Positions 36,340 to 44,194 of a stretch of 49,195 nt of DNA are shown here, piece after piece. The stretch covers positions 1-49,195 of the forward strand of contig JAHHGY010000027.1 of NCBI GenBank assembly GCA_019359635.1, given 5' to 3'. Source of the DNA: Chroococcus sp. CMT-3BRIN-NPC107. GTDB taxonomy: Bacteria > Cyanobacteriota > Cyanobacteriia > Cyanobacteriales > Chroococcidiopsidaceae. Each line of letters begins with the position of its first letter. The stretch's first letter is position 1. The notes below the pieces were generated by a model. That model did no database searches and was not told the DNA's origin. It was given only the letters and a program-made list of their open reading frames with translations. Position numbers and translations under genes: made by a program.

Positions 36340-36855
36340 ATGAACTATCTTATCGCCGTAATGAGTGATCGCATATCTGCCGAATCTGCCTATGTAACTC
36401 TTGAAAAAGAAGGCATCCCTGTAGCAAATATTAGTATTTTGGGTAAAGGTTATAAAACGGCGGACGAATTTGGGTTAATCGATCCCAATGCCGAAGCTAA
36501 AAAGCAATCGCGTTTGCTCTCGTTTTGGTTAGTACCCTTTGGATTTATTGCTGGCGGGGCGTTTAATTGGCTGACAGGTTTAAATACTTTCCCTTGGGCG
36601 GGTACAACGGGTAACATTGTCATTGGCGCTCTTTTGGGTGCGGGTGGCGGATTCATGGGCAGCTTTTTTGCTGGTGGGGGAGTTGGTTTAACTTTGGGTG
36701 GTGGCGACGCGCTCCCCTACCGCAACCGTTTGAACGCAGGCAAATATTTAGTAGTTGTCAAAGGGTCGGATCTTGTTACCCGTCAAGCTAATCGAGTATT
36801 GAGAAAATTTGAGCCAGAAAACCTACAAGGATATAACGATCCCGACGAGCAGTAA
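36340..36855 (+). CDS. Conserved glycine-rich membrane protein
   Basis: A 171-residue protein I cannot assign. The N-terminus MNYLIAVMSDRISAESAYVT looks like a small ferredoxin-like fold, similar to the start of general stress protein 17M-like proteins. Two membrane segments follow, near residues 63-82 and 91-125, rich in glycine (ALLGAGGGFMGSFFAGGGVG). The C-terminal 45 residues return to a soluble fold (KYLVVVKGSDLVTRQANRVL). It is 20 bp upstream of the photosystem II S4 gene, so the two are probably cotranscribed. Confidence 0.75.
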   Translation: MNYLIAVMSDRISAESAYVTLEKEGIPVANISILGKGYKTADEFGLIDPNAEAKKQSRLLSFWLVPFGFIAGGAFNWLTGLNTFPWAGTTGNIVIGALLGAGGGFMGSFFAGGGVGLTLGGGDALPYRNRLNAGKYLVVVKGSDLVTRQANRVLRKFEPENLQGYNDPDEQ

Positions 36856-36875
36856 GCAAATTATTAAAGTTTTAA

Positions 36876-37655
36876 ATGTTACCAAGAGAAGAAATTTTAA
36901 AGGGTGTCGAAAATAGAGAGACTATAGCGCGGGTAATCGATCGCGCAGAACAAGCTATTAAGAACTGGGAAGTAGTGTTAACAGACTTTTTGTCTCCCCC
37001 AGAACTTGCCGAACTGCAAAAAGTATTTAGTCGCTTGACAGATGTGCAAATAATAGCTTGGGGTGGGTACGAACAAGCCGAACGTCAACGCTTGGCAATT
37101 GCACGGGGAGAAATGCCTCTAGATCGCTCTCAAGTGGAGCTAGTGGCGCTAGAAATTGCCGGAAACTTTTTGTTTGATACGGCTACTCACCGCGACTTTT
37201 TGGGGGCGATGTTGGGGGCGGGAATTGTCCGCGAGAAGACGGGCGATATTATTGTTTTAGGTGAACGGGGGGCGCAGGCGATCGCCAGTCCCGAAGTAGC
37301 AGAATTTTTAGAGATGAGCCTCCAGCAGGTACGTTCTGTTCCGGTAAAAACTCAGCGTATCGATTTAAGCGAGTTAAAAATTAGAGAACCAAAAAAGAAA
37401 GAATCGACTACTGTGGAAGCTTCTTTAAGATTGGATGCGATCGCTTCTGCGGGTTTTGGAATGTCTCGCAGCAAAATGTCGGATTTAATTAATGGCGGCG
37501 ATGTGCGCGTTAATTGGAAAGATATTAGTCAAGCAAGTTATCAAGTCAAGTCCGGCGATTTAATTGCTGTTAGTGGCAAGGGAAGATTAGAAGTTGGCGA
37601 GATTATGGTGACCAAAAAAGAACGTTATCGCATTCAGTTAACTAGGTATATGTAA
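36876..37655 (+). CDS. Photosystem II S4 domain protein
   Basis: A 259-residue protein of the cyanobacterial YlmH-like family annotated as photosystem II S4 domain protein. The N-terminal two thirds include FLSPPELAELQKVF and ALEIAGNFLFDTATHRDFLG. The C-terminal S4 RNA-binding domain (about 185-250) contains SRSKMSDLINGGDVRVNWKD. Involvement in RNA binding or photosystem biogenesis is suggested by the family name but is not proven. A bidirectional hairpin follows the gene. Confidence 0.9.
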   Translation: MLPREEILKGVENRETIARVIDRAEQAIKNWEVVLTDFLSPPELAELQKVFSRLTDVQIIAWGGYEQAERQRLAIARGEMPLDRSQVELVALEIAGNFLFDTATHRDFLGAMLGAGIVREKTGDIIVLGERGAQAIASPEVAEFLEMSLQQVRSVPVKTQRIDLSELKIREPKKKESTTVEASLRLDAIASAGFGMSRSKMSDLINGGDVRVNWKDISQASYQVKSGDLIAVSGKGRLEVGEIMVTKKERYRIQLTRYM

Positions 37656-37663
37656 AAAATAGA

Positions 37664-37687
37664 AAGCCCTAGTAATATCTAGGGCTT
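37664..37687. terminator. Hairpin between convergent genes
   Basis: AAGCCCTAG (37664-37672) and CTAGGGCTT (37679-37687) form a perfect 9-bp stem with loop TAATAT. Plus-strand readout is followed by ATATTTT, and minus-strand readout by a short T run from the AAAAAA at 37654-37659. It can serve both the PSII S4 gene and the convergent SDR gene. Confidence 0.75.
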
Positions 37688-37710
37688 ATATTTTGAAGAT
37701 GGCGCGATCG

Positions 37711-38505
37711 CTAATTTTTACTTACACCTGTACCTAAAATAGTTTTCCACAAATTTACTAGGGCTTCTCGCGGTAAAAATCGGGGAATATTTACCAGTAC
37801 TTGATTTCTAATATCTCCAGGTACAACACTAGAATGTTTGTTTTTTAATGCTTCTAAAGCTTCCCTTACAATTACTTCAGGCGGTGTAGAGTTTGCTTCA
37901 GATGCTTTGACTAAAAAGCTGGGAAATTCTGCATCGGCAAAAAAGCTTGTAGGCGATGGGCCAGGACAAACAGCAAGAATATCAACGTTATAACTGCGAT
38001 TTTCTGCCCATAAAGCTTCGCTAAAACTCAATACAAATGCTTTACTAGCTGCATAAACAGTAAAGTACGGCATCGGTTGAAAAGCGGCGCTTGATGCCAT
38101 ATTAATTATTCCTCCAGAACGGCGAGCGCGCATTCCTGGTAAAAAGTGATGAGTTAAGTCTACTAATGCCAATATATTTAGTTGAATTATGTTTAGCTGT
38201 TTCTCTCCATCTCGCTCGGCAAAATCTCCATAGTCACCAAACCCCGCATTGTTAACCAATAAGTCGATGGTTATTCCTTTTTGGTTTACCTTGTCAAATA
38301 CATCCTTTGCAGCATTTGGCGCTATCAAATCTTGAACAATAATGTCAACATTAATTTTGTAACGCGATCGCAAATTTTGAGCTAATAATTGCAGCTTTTC
38401 CTCGGATCTCGCTACTAAAACTAAATTCATTTGCTTTGATGCTAGTTCTTGGGCGAAACACTCCCCAATTCCTGCCGAAGCTCCGGTAATTAAAGCTGTT
38501 TTCAT
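37711..38505 (-). CDS. SDR family NAD(P)-dependent oxidoreductase
   Basis: A 264-residue classical SDR. The cofactor loop is TGASAGIGECFAQEL (about 7-21), NNAGFGDYGDF is at about 87-97, the catalytic Ser lies in IINMASSAAFQPMPYFTVYA, and the Tyr/Lys pair in VYAASKAFVLSFSEAL. It resembles the DltE/YqjQ-like group of uncertain substrate. It is unlike the other SDR in the window (29486-30190) beyond the family motifs. Confidence 0.88.
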   Translation of the reverse strand: MKTALITGASAGIGECFAQELASKQMNLVLVARSEEKLQLLAQNLRSRYKINVDIIVQDLIAPNAAKDVFDKVNQKGITIDLLVNNAGFGDYGDFAERDGEKQLNIIQLNILALVDLTHHFLPGMRARRSGGIINMASSAAFQPMPYFTVYAASKAFVLSFSEALWAENRSYNVDILAVCPGPSPTSFFADAEFPSFLVKASEANSTPPEVIVREALEALKNKHSSVVPGDIRNQVLVNIPRFLPREALVNLWKTILGTGVSKN

Positions 38506-38584
38506 TAACTAATATTGATTAAATTTATTAAACTTTAACAATTAGTAGCTAAAATATGCTCTGTCGAGGGGGGGGGAATACAGT

Positions 38585-39784
38585 TTAAAATAAAGTTCTA
38601 ATAAAATCGTACAAATGATGGGCTAGTTGTAGTTTGCTGCAAGCAGGAATTTTTACTTGACGATTAGCATCTATAAAAATTGCCAAGTTTGAATCGCTAC
38701 CAAAACCACTATTAGGCAAATCTATGGGGTTAGCGGCGATCGCATCTAAGTTTTTTGTCTGCAATTTCTGCAATGCTGGGGTGACGATATCTCCCGTCTG
38801 TGCGGCAAAACCAATTAAACGTTGGTGAGGCTGCTTTAGTCGTCCTAATTCTGCCACGATATCGCTGACTAGTTCTAAAGGTAAGCTTTGCGGTAGAGAT
38901 TTTTTGGGTAATTTTTCGCTGCTGTAATTAGCTGGCTTTACATCCGCCACTGCCGCCGCCATGATTGTAATATCGGCATCGGCAAAGTTATTTAACATTA
39001 CTTGACGCATTTCGTCAGCACTTACAACGGCGATCGCTTTTACTCCTAAAGGTATTTCGCCGCTAACGGGGGCATGAACTAGCGTTACTATTGCGCCTCT
39101 ATGTAGGGCAGCTTGGGCTAAGGCTAAACCCATCTTTCCGGTAGAGGGATTGCCTATAAACCTTACTGGATCTAAATATTCTTGCGTTCCTCCCGCACTG
39201 ATTAATACTCGTTTTCCGAATAAGTCTTGCTGTCCTTTGGTATATAAAAGCGATCGCGCGTGATTGAAAATCTCCTCTGGTTCTGCCATGCGCCCCGCAC
39301 CTACGCGATCGCAAGCAAGTAACCCATACCCGGTTTCCATGCCGTGATATCGCTTATCTGTCAATAATTGCTGCCAGTTCCGCTGTACTGATAATTGCTG
39401 CCACATTTCTGTATTCATGGCGGGAGCAAGTAAAATCGGACAATTAGAAGCTAAAACGGTATTAGTTAGTAAGTTATCTGCCATACCGTGAGCTAGTTTA
39501 GCAAGAGTATTTGCGGTCAAAGGTGCAATGACTAAAATTTCTGCCCATTCGCCCAAATCTATATGCAGAGGGCGATTGTAGGATGGTTGCCAGAAATCTT
39601 TGTCAGTATAAGCTTGATGACGAGCGAGAGTTGCTAAAGTTAGCGGCGTAATAAATTCTTGGGCAAAGTCAGTAAGAATTACTCGTACTTCCGCCCCAGC
39701 TTTGAATAGCGTTGATACGAGTTCGCAAATTTTGTAAGCTGCAATCCCGCCGCCTACACCAATTAGAATTTTCTTACCGAGCAT
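38585..39784 (-). CDS. coaBC: Bifunctional phosphopantothenoylcysteine decarboxylase / phosphopantothenate-cysteine ligase
   Basis: Makes 4'-phosphopantetheine for coenzyme A. It has 399 residues. The N-terminal FMN decarboxylase (CoaC, about 1-180) starts [18 protein letters not shown] and includes [10 protein letters not shown] near residue 120. The C-terminal CoaB ligase (about 185-399) has [18 protein letters not shown] and [10 protein letters not shown]. Its start codon coincides with the edge of a foreign-looking island, and the first 23 codons are duplicated 2.4 kb away next to DUF2555. It appears intact. Confidence 0.95.
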   Translation of the reverse strand: MLGKKILIGVGGGIAAYKICELVSTLFKAGAEVRVILTDFAQEFITPLTLATLARHQAYTDKDFWQPSYNRPLHIDLGEWAEILVIAPLTANTLAKLAHGMADNLLTNTVLASNCPILLAPAMNTEMWQQLSVQRNWQQLLTDKRYHGMETGYGLLACDRVGAGRMAEPEEIFNHARSLLYTKGQQDLFGKRVLISAGGTQEYLDPVRFIGNPSTGKMGLALAQAALHRGAIVTLVHAPVSGEIPLGVKAIAVVSADEMRQVMLNNFADADITIMAAAVADVKPANYSSEKLPKKSLPQSLPLELVSDIVAELGRLKQPHQRLIGFAAQTGDIVTPALQKLQTKNLDAIAANPIDLPNSGFGSDSNLAIFIDANRQVKIPACSKLQLAHHLYDFIRTLF

Positions 39785-39787
39785 TTA
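39722..39787. repeat. Direct repeat copy A (5' end of intact coaBC)
   Basis: This 66-bp stretch spans coaBC codons 1 to about 21 and three bases upstream of its ATG. Copy B is at 42180-42242 in the same orientation. About 55 of 63 aligned positions agree, and copy B lacks one codon. The two copies bracket the island. Confidence 0.85.
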
Positions 39788-39994
39788 TCAACTAATGGTT
39801 CCAAGGCTTTGCTTCGTAACTAACACTTTATCATCGCTCAAGTAGAGCAATAATGAGAACAAAATACAGGCCCCTACTGACACTATAACCGTCTTGCTCT
39901 TGTGTAAAGAATCTCTCCTTATAAGAGTTGTGCTTCTTCTCAGAGTTACAAAATTTTCAGGAATAGCGAAATATCCGTTAGTAGTTATATACAT
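39788..39994 (-). CDS. Doubtful small membrane ORF (68 aa)
   Basis: An ATG-started frame whose stop codon lies three bases before the coaBC start. It has one possible membrane segment (VIVSVGACILFSLLLYLS, about residues 38-55) and no family I recognise. I see no clear ribosome site. It occupies the part of the island next to coaBC, and may be a chance frame or a leader for coaBC expression in the rearranged locus. Confidence 0.3.
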   Translation of the reverse strand: MYITTNGYFAIPENFVTLRRSTTLIRRDSLHKSKTVIVSVGACILFSLLLYLSDDKVLVTKQSLGTIS

Positions 39995-40191
39995 TGCATC
40001 TCAGTTTAGACCCTCAATCATTTAGGTCGCTAGAATTAGTCCGATAGTTCGAGTTTCTGGCTTTAGCCATTCAGTTTTGTTGACTAATTTCTTTAACTGC
40101 TTTAGCAAAATTTCCCATTCATAAGTTCATTATGCAACAGTAACCATTGCCGACAGAACCACTAATACAAAGATAAGGAGTCAGAATAAGT

Positions 40192-40895
40192 ATGGTCAGT
40201 CAATCTGTCATTAACGTCGATCTTGCTGACGTATTCGAGCATCCCGATCGCCAAGGATTTCTACATAGTATTGCTTGGGGCGATCGCGTTGATGTCCTGG
40301 AGACAACTACAAAACATCTGCGGATTCCCACAACAAAGTATGAAAAGAAAAGTGACAGCAGTATTTTGCCCGTTGAAACTGAAGCCTACATTTGCCCGAC
40401 TAAAACCTCTGGAAAAAAGCCAGAAGATGTAGTAATTCCCAGGAGTGAAAGTCAAGTTCTAAAAGTTAATTTTGTCGAGGTACAGCAAGGAGATGGCGCA
40501 GTTATTAAGTCGCCAACTGGAAAAATTATTTTAGTTGGCTGTCGCCACCATCAACTTTTTGCTCGATACTTAGCCGCTCATTATCGGGGAACCAGTGCAG
40601 ATAATCCCCAAGAAATTGATTGTATCCTCATAACTCATGGCGATGCCGATCGCTTTGCAGGCATAACTCAGATTGAAGAAAAGGATGGGCTAAACTGACC
40701 GATAAAGCGAAGAATGATGAGAGAGGTGAGTTTTTTGCTTTTAGTCGTGCCTCCTATGGTATCGTAAAAACGCGCACTGATGGCAAGCGCCTACTGGTCT
40801 ACACCGATAGCGGCAAGGTTGACCTGAAAGAAGCTTACTGCTATTCCCTGGATGGGAATGGTTTGCCAGTGCAGTCATTGCTTACCAGGGTGTAA
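40192..40895 (+). pseudogene. Metallo-beta-lactamase-fold hydrolase (ComEC-like) with large internal deletion
   Basis: The reading frame starts at ATG 40192 after an AAGGAG site and runs to residue 168, reaching the metal motif ITHGDADRFAGI, then stops at 40696-40698. A second frame from about 40689 continues with DERGEFFAFSRASYGIVKT and ends TAA 40893-40895; this looks like the C-terminus of the same protein type (VYTDSGKVDLKEAYCY). Full-length relatives have a long stretch between these parts, so an estimated 200-250 residues, including the remaining metal ligands, are missing and the frame is shifted. Catalytic activity is not expected. Confidence 0.75.
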
Positions 40896-40962
40896 TTTTG
40901 AATCTTTAAGTCAAATTTTTCAAATTGCAGTATCAACCAATACCTCTATTTAGGAGTACCTT

Positions 40963-42018
40963 ATGGCAAGTTATGGTGTTTTAAAGGGATCGGCTCTAGA
41001 GTACAAGCGTGATGATGATGACAGTCCCCACTCAGAACTTTTAATGAATGTAGATGGAGTAAAGTTTCGGATTGCGATTAACGTGCGCTCAAGCCGAGGC
41101 CCGGTTCACAAACGACTAATTGAATATCTAATATTAAATGACATCCAACATCCGGTAGTCGATCGCGTTCGCACACTTCCCATCGGGTGGAACGATCTAA
41201 AAGATGGTGTTGACGATGGTGCAGCAATCGATTATATCCGCAGTAATATCTTTCGCGCGACGGACATGAAACCGATTACTCATACTGCGCCTGGCCCAAA
41301 CAACGACTTATTCGAGCGAGTAGAGGATCTTTTGCAGCGTGCTATTGAAGATGAGGAGGTGGTGGTTTACGCCTTTGGTGAAAGGTGGGGACCGGAGGAA
41401 GAAGAAAAAGACGAATACTTTGGATTTTTGCCAGGTAACGGTGTTCACCTCATTCACATGAACCAAGGTGGGAGAGGTGATAGTAGTGGTACTTTCCGCG
41501 ATGGTGCTTTGATAATTGATTTTCCTACGTCTAGCACAGCAACAGCGCTGTTTTTAAAATTCCAAAATCAAGTTTGGCACACCAATGAGAATGATGCCAG
41601 CCCAATCTTGGATGCCCCAGTTGTTCCCGTCATTCCAATTCCAGACTCAGGGGCGATCGCTCCTTGGCCGGTAGTCGCGCCAGATTCACCTTATCGCCTA
41701 GCACGCATTGTTGCGGCGATGGTTAATCCTACGGCGGACGATGTTGGGGGCGAGTTTGTAACGATTCTTAATACTTCAGACAGCCCTTTAGACTTAAGTG
41801 GCTGGCAAATTCTCGATCGCCTCGACAAGGCTGAAACAATTTCTGGAGCGATCGCCCCTGGAGAAGCGTCTAGCTTCCGACTAAGCGGGAACACAGCGCA
41901 ACTATCAAATCAGGGTGGTACAATTACCCTCCTCAATTCCCAGGGACTTAAGGTTGATGGCGTTGCCTACACCAAGGAGATCGCCAAAGTTCACGGTAAG
42001 CCAGTAGTTTTCTTGTAA
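40963..42018 (+). CDS. DUF2278 (YukJ-like) protein with C-terminal lamin-tail domain
   Basis: A 351-residue protein. Residues about 1-215 match the DUF2278/YukJ family: YGVLKGSALEYKRDDDDSPH, FRIAINVRSSRGPVHKRLIE, VYAFGERWGPE and GVHLIHMNQGG. A proline-rich linker (VVPVIPIPDSGAIAPWPVV) leads to a lamin-tail domain (about 240-345) with NPTADDVGGEFVTILNTSDS, LSGWQILDR and GGTITLLNSQG. No signal peptide is seen. Lamin-tail domains in bacteria often accompany MBL/ComEC-like or nuclease enzymes, matching the decayed MBL gene 67 bp upstream. A good TAGGAG site precedes the ATG. Function unknown. Confidence 0.85.
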   Translation: MASYGVLKGSALEYKRDDDDSPHSELLMNVDGVKFRIAINVRSSRGPVHKRLIEYLILNDIQHPVVDRVRTLPIGWNDLKDGVDDGAAIDYIRSNIFRATDMKPITHTAPGPNNDLFERVEDLLQRAIEDEEVVVYAFGERWGPEEEEKDEYFGFLPGNGVHLIHMNQGGRGDSSGTFRDGALIIDFPTSSTATALFLKFQNQVWHTNENDASPILDAPVVPVIPIPDSGAIAPWPVVAPDSPYRLARIVAAMVNPTADDVGGEFVTILNTSDSPLDLSGWQILDRLDKAETISGAIAPGEASSFRLSGNTAQLSNQGGTITLLNSQGLKVDGVAYTKEIAKVHGKPVVFL

Positions 42019-42128
42019 GCGATCGCGCTTTTCAAACTTCTCAAGGCGGTAAGCTCTGGATAAGGATATTACCGAAGTTATTTAACAATTGCTTGACTCC
42101 TTTCCTCAGTGCTTACTGCCCCAATGAG

Positions 42129-42239
42129 TTAAAATTTTCTTTGGCTCTGCCCTGCGATCGCCCGATGCAAGCTAACAACTTCGCAAATGCAAACTGCAAT
42201 ACCGCCGCCTACATCAATTAAAACTTTCCTAGCGAGCAT
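42129..42239 (-). pseudogene. coaBC 5' remnant
   Basis: ATG at 42237-42239 opens a 36-codon frame whose first 23 residues, MLARKVLIDVGGGIAVCICE and VVS, mirror the start of the intact coaBC ([20 protein letters not shown]). Similarity then stops and the frame ends at 42129. The ATG lies directly after the DUF2555 stop codon with no gap. It is a non-functional stub marking where coaBC once began. Confidence 0.85.
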
Positions 42240-42242
42240 TTA
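42180..42242. repeat. Direct repeat copy B (in the coaBC remnant)
   Basis: A 63-bp diverged copy of 39722-39787 in the same orientation. The match ends at the TTA that is the DUF2555 stop codon. Together the copies delimit about 2.4 kb of accessory DNA. Confidence 0.85.
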
Positions 42243-42455
42243 AGACTCGTCGTAAGGATCTAAGTCTAATAAATATACGTAAGCCTCTACCAATTCTGGA
42301 CGCTGAAAGGCGATCGCTCTAAGTAAATGCCAATCGTTCAATCCGTCAAAAGCATTTGTATAATTGTCTTGCTCTAGACGTATTGCTAAGTCTTCCACTT
42401 CTTCCATTGACATCACAGCAATGTCTTGTTTAGAAATGTTCAAAGTTTCTACCAT
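42240..42455 (-). CDS. DUF2555 domain-containing protein
   Basis: About 71 residues from the ATG at 42455, which gives the usual start MVETLNISKQD; the frame is open to 42476. This is the small acidic cyanobacterial DUF2555 family, with DLAIRLEQDNYTNAFDGLND and WHLLRAIAFQRPELVEAYVY. Function unknown. Its stop codon abuts the coaBC remnant, indicating that the ancestral partner downstream was coaBC. Confidence 0.88.
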   Translation of the reverse strand: MVETLNISKQDIAVMSMEEVEDLAIRLEQDNYTNAFDGLNDWHLLRAIAFQRPELVEAYVYLLDLDPYDES

Positions 42456-42576
42456 TACTCGCGCCTCCAGCAACATTTAAGTGCAGCACCGGGTAAAGCT
42501 GCATGATTGCAACTACCGTATCTATTTTAATGGCATAAGTAAAATTGTGTAGCTAAATTGTCATTATTATTTATGA

Positions 42577-43440
42577 CTATACGGTAGTCAAAACTCCATT
42601 ACTGGCGGTACTTGTTGCTTCTAAGGGCGTACAATATACTTCACAAGAATTGTTAGGACTTTCTATCAGCTTAATTTTATGCAAAGTTGCTCCTAATTGC
42701 TCAATCGGAAGTCGCAATAAGTCTTGAATGCGGACGGCGATATTTTCCGCCGTTGGAACAATTTCAGCAAAATAAGCAATATCTTTATTCAAAAAAGTAT
42801 GGTCGAAAGGTTCAACTACCTGCTCGTCAATTACAGATTGCAAAGCACCTAAATCAACCAACATACCTGTTCTAGAATCTACCTCGCCTTTTACCGTTAC
42901 TTCTAAATGGTAATTATGACCGTGACCGTTGGGACGAGCGCATTTGCCATAAATTTCGATATTTTCATCATAACTAAGATCGGGATGCGCCAAGCGATGA
43001 GCGGCGCTAAAGTGAGTGCTGATAGTTAAATAAGCTTCCATACCGTTTCCTTGATAATCTGCCCAAAGTTGAGGGTGTTCAAATAGTTGAATATTGACTA
43101 AAGGTAAATGATTTTCTAGCTTTTGCCAGATAATCCGGGCAATATTTTCGGTAGTAGGCAGAGTTTGTTGAAATTCTGACCAAGCATCATTAAGGCAGGA
43201 ATAGTCTAGCTGACTGGTAATTTCGCGCTTAATTACCTGCTTGACTTCCGACAAATTCATTACCATACCGTAACGGTCTAGTTTTCCGGCGATCGCCACA
43301 TACAATACATAATTATGTCCATGTCCGGGAGAGCGGGTACATAAACCAAAGCGTTGATTATTTTCATATTCGCTCAATTCGGGCAACCAATAGCGATGAC
43401 TAGCAGAAAATTGAGCGCGGCGATTGACAATACATTGCAT
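42577..43440 (-). CDS. 6-carboxytetrahydropterin synthase-like protein with two tandem domains
   Basis: A 287-residue protein made of two PTPS/QueD units (about 1-130 and 135-275), each with zinc histidines and a catalytic-type cysteine. Unit 1 has SASHRYW (His15), Cys34 and GHGHNY (His40, His42). Unit 2 has SAAHRLAHPD, a cysteine in IYGKCARPN and GHGHNYHLEV. QueD makes 6-carboxytetrahydropterin for queuosine; PTPS makes a biopterin precursor. Because cyanobacteria glycosylate pterins, either role is possible. The double-length form is known in cyanobacteria. It is monocistronic. Confidence 0.88.
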   Translation of the reverse strand: MQCIVNRRAQFSASHRYWLPELSEYENNQRFGLCTRSPGHGHNYVLYVAIAGKLDRYGMVMNLSEVKQVIKREITSQLDYSCLNDAWSEFQQTLPTTENIARIIWQKLENHLPLVNIQLFEHPQLWADYQGNGMEAYLTISTHFSAAHRLAHPDLSYDENIEIYGKCARPNGHGHNYHLEVTVKGEVDSRTGMLVDLGALQSVIDEQVVEPFDHTFLNKDIAYFAEIVPTAENIAVRIQDLLRLPIEQLGATLHKIKLIESPNNSCEVYCTPLEATSTASNGVLTTV

Positions 43441-43554
43441 GAGTATTTAAACGCAGTTTGTAAAAAATCTTAACCTAACTTCTTTCAGGATAAAGCAAGT
43501 CTTATTTAACTTACTAGCCCAAAAGGTGATTTTTAGAAGTTTGGCTTTCAAAAG

Positions 43555-43584
43555 CTATGGTAAAAGCGATCGCTTTTACCATAG
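43555..43584. repeat. 30-bp perfect palindrome centred on HIP1
   Basis: CTATGGTAAAAGCGA and its exact reverse complement TCGCTTTTACCATAG abut with no spacer, making a 30-bp self-complementary site with the HIP1 octamer at its centre. It ends 22 bp before the ATG of the helical-repeat gene. Such length is well beyond a lone HIP1 site, and it could extrude as a cruciform or bind a dimeric regulator. Confidence 0.9.
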
Positions 43585-43606
43585 TAATCGGCGAGAATCT
43601 AATTTT

Positions 43607-44128
43607 ATGTCTAAGAGAGTTGATTGGGAAGCTTTAGCTAGGCAGCTTGGAGCATTTGAAGGTCATCGTCATGGTACTGAGTTTTCTAGTAGTCCCATGG
43701 CTCAACAAGCCATTGAAATTCTCTTGGAGGCAGAAACATTAAGAAGTGCTGTAGATTATTATATTTCAGGGAAACCTGGCTCTGCATTAGCGCGGTCTGT
43801 TCTGTGGCAAATACGCCCTTGGTCGGCAATGAAATATTGCTATGACATCTACAAGTCAGAGGCGGACGTTGACACTAAAAGAGATGCAGTTGAGCTTCTG
43901 CGCGTTGTTGGCGATCGCCGTGCTTTAAAATGGGTAGGAGAATTTCTAGACGATGCTGATGCAGGGATTCAACTATGGGGAATTGGACTTGTCGATCAAC
44001 TACTTATTTCAGATTTAGTAGAACCTGAAGAAGCAGAAAGTTTTTTGAAAACGGCTGAGAATCATACTAATCCTCAAGTTCGTAAAACTGCTGAATTTGT
44101 GAGAGAGTATCTCAAAGATGGAACATAG
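43607..44128 (+). CDS. Hypothetical protein with HEAT-like helical repeats
   Basis: About 173 residues from the ATG at 43607. The open frame reaches 43526, but the stretch upstream contains the palindrome and is probably untranslated. I do not recognise a named family. The C-terminal half (KRDAVELLRVVGDRRALKWV, then DADAGIQLWGIGLVDQLLI and NPQVRKTAEFVREYL) has the two-helix periodicity of HEAT repeats. The N-terminus is polar, with EGHRHGTEF. No signal peptide or membrane segment is present. Confidence 0.65.
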   Translation: MSKRVDWEALARQLGAFEGHRHGTEFSSSPMAQQAIEILLEAETLRSAVDYYISGKPGSALARSVLWQIRPWSAMKYCYDIYKSEADVDTKRDAVELLRVVGDRRALKWVGEFLDDADAGIQLWGIGLVDQLLISDLVEPEEAESFLKTAENHTNPQVRKTAEFVREYLKDGT

Positions 44129-44194
44129 AAATATCCCCATTTTTTGCTTAAGAAGTCGCACTTAAGGCATTTTCAAGGGATGACTTTAAAAATT

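Noticed and set aside
42045-42120. Inverted repeat GGCGGTAAGC/GCTTACTGCC downstream of the DUF2278 gene
   Set aside because: Nine of ten pairs but a loop of more than 50 nt and no T tract; too weak to call a terminator.
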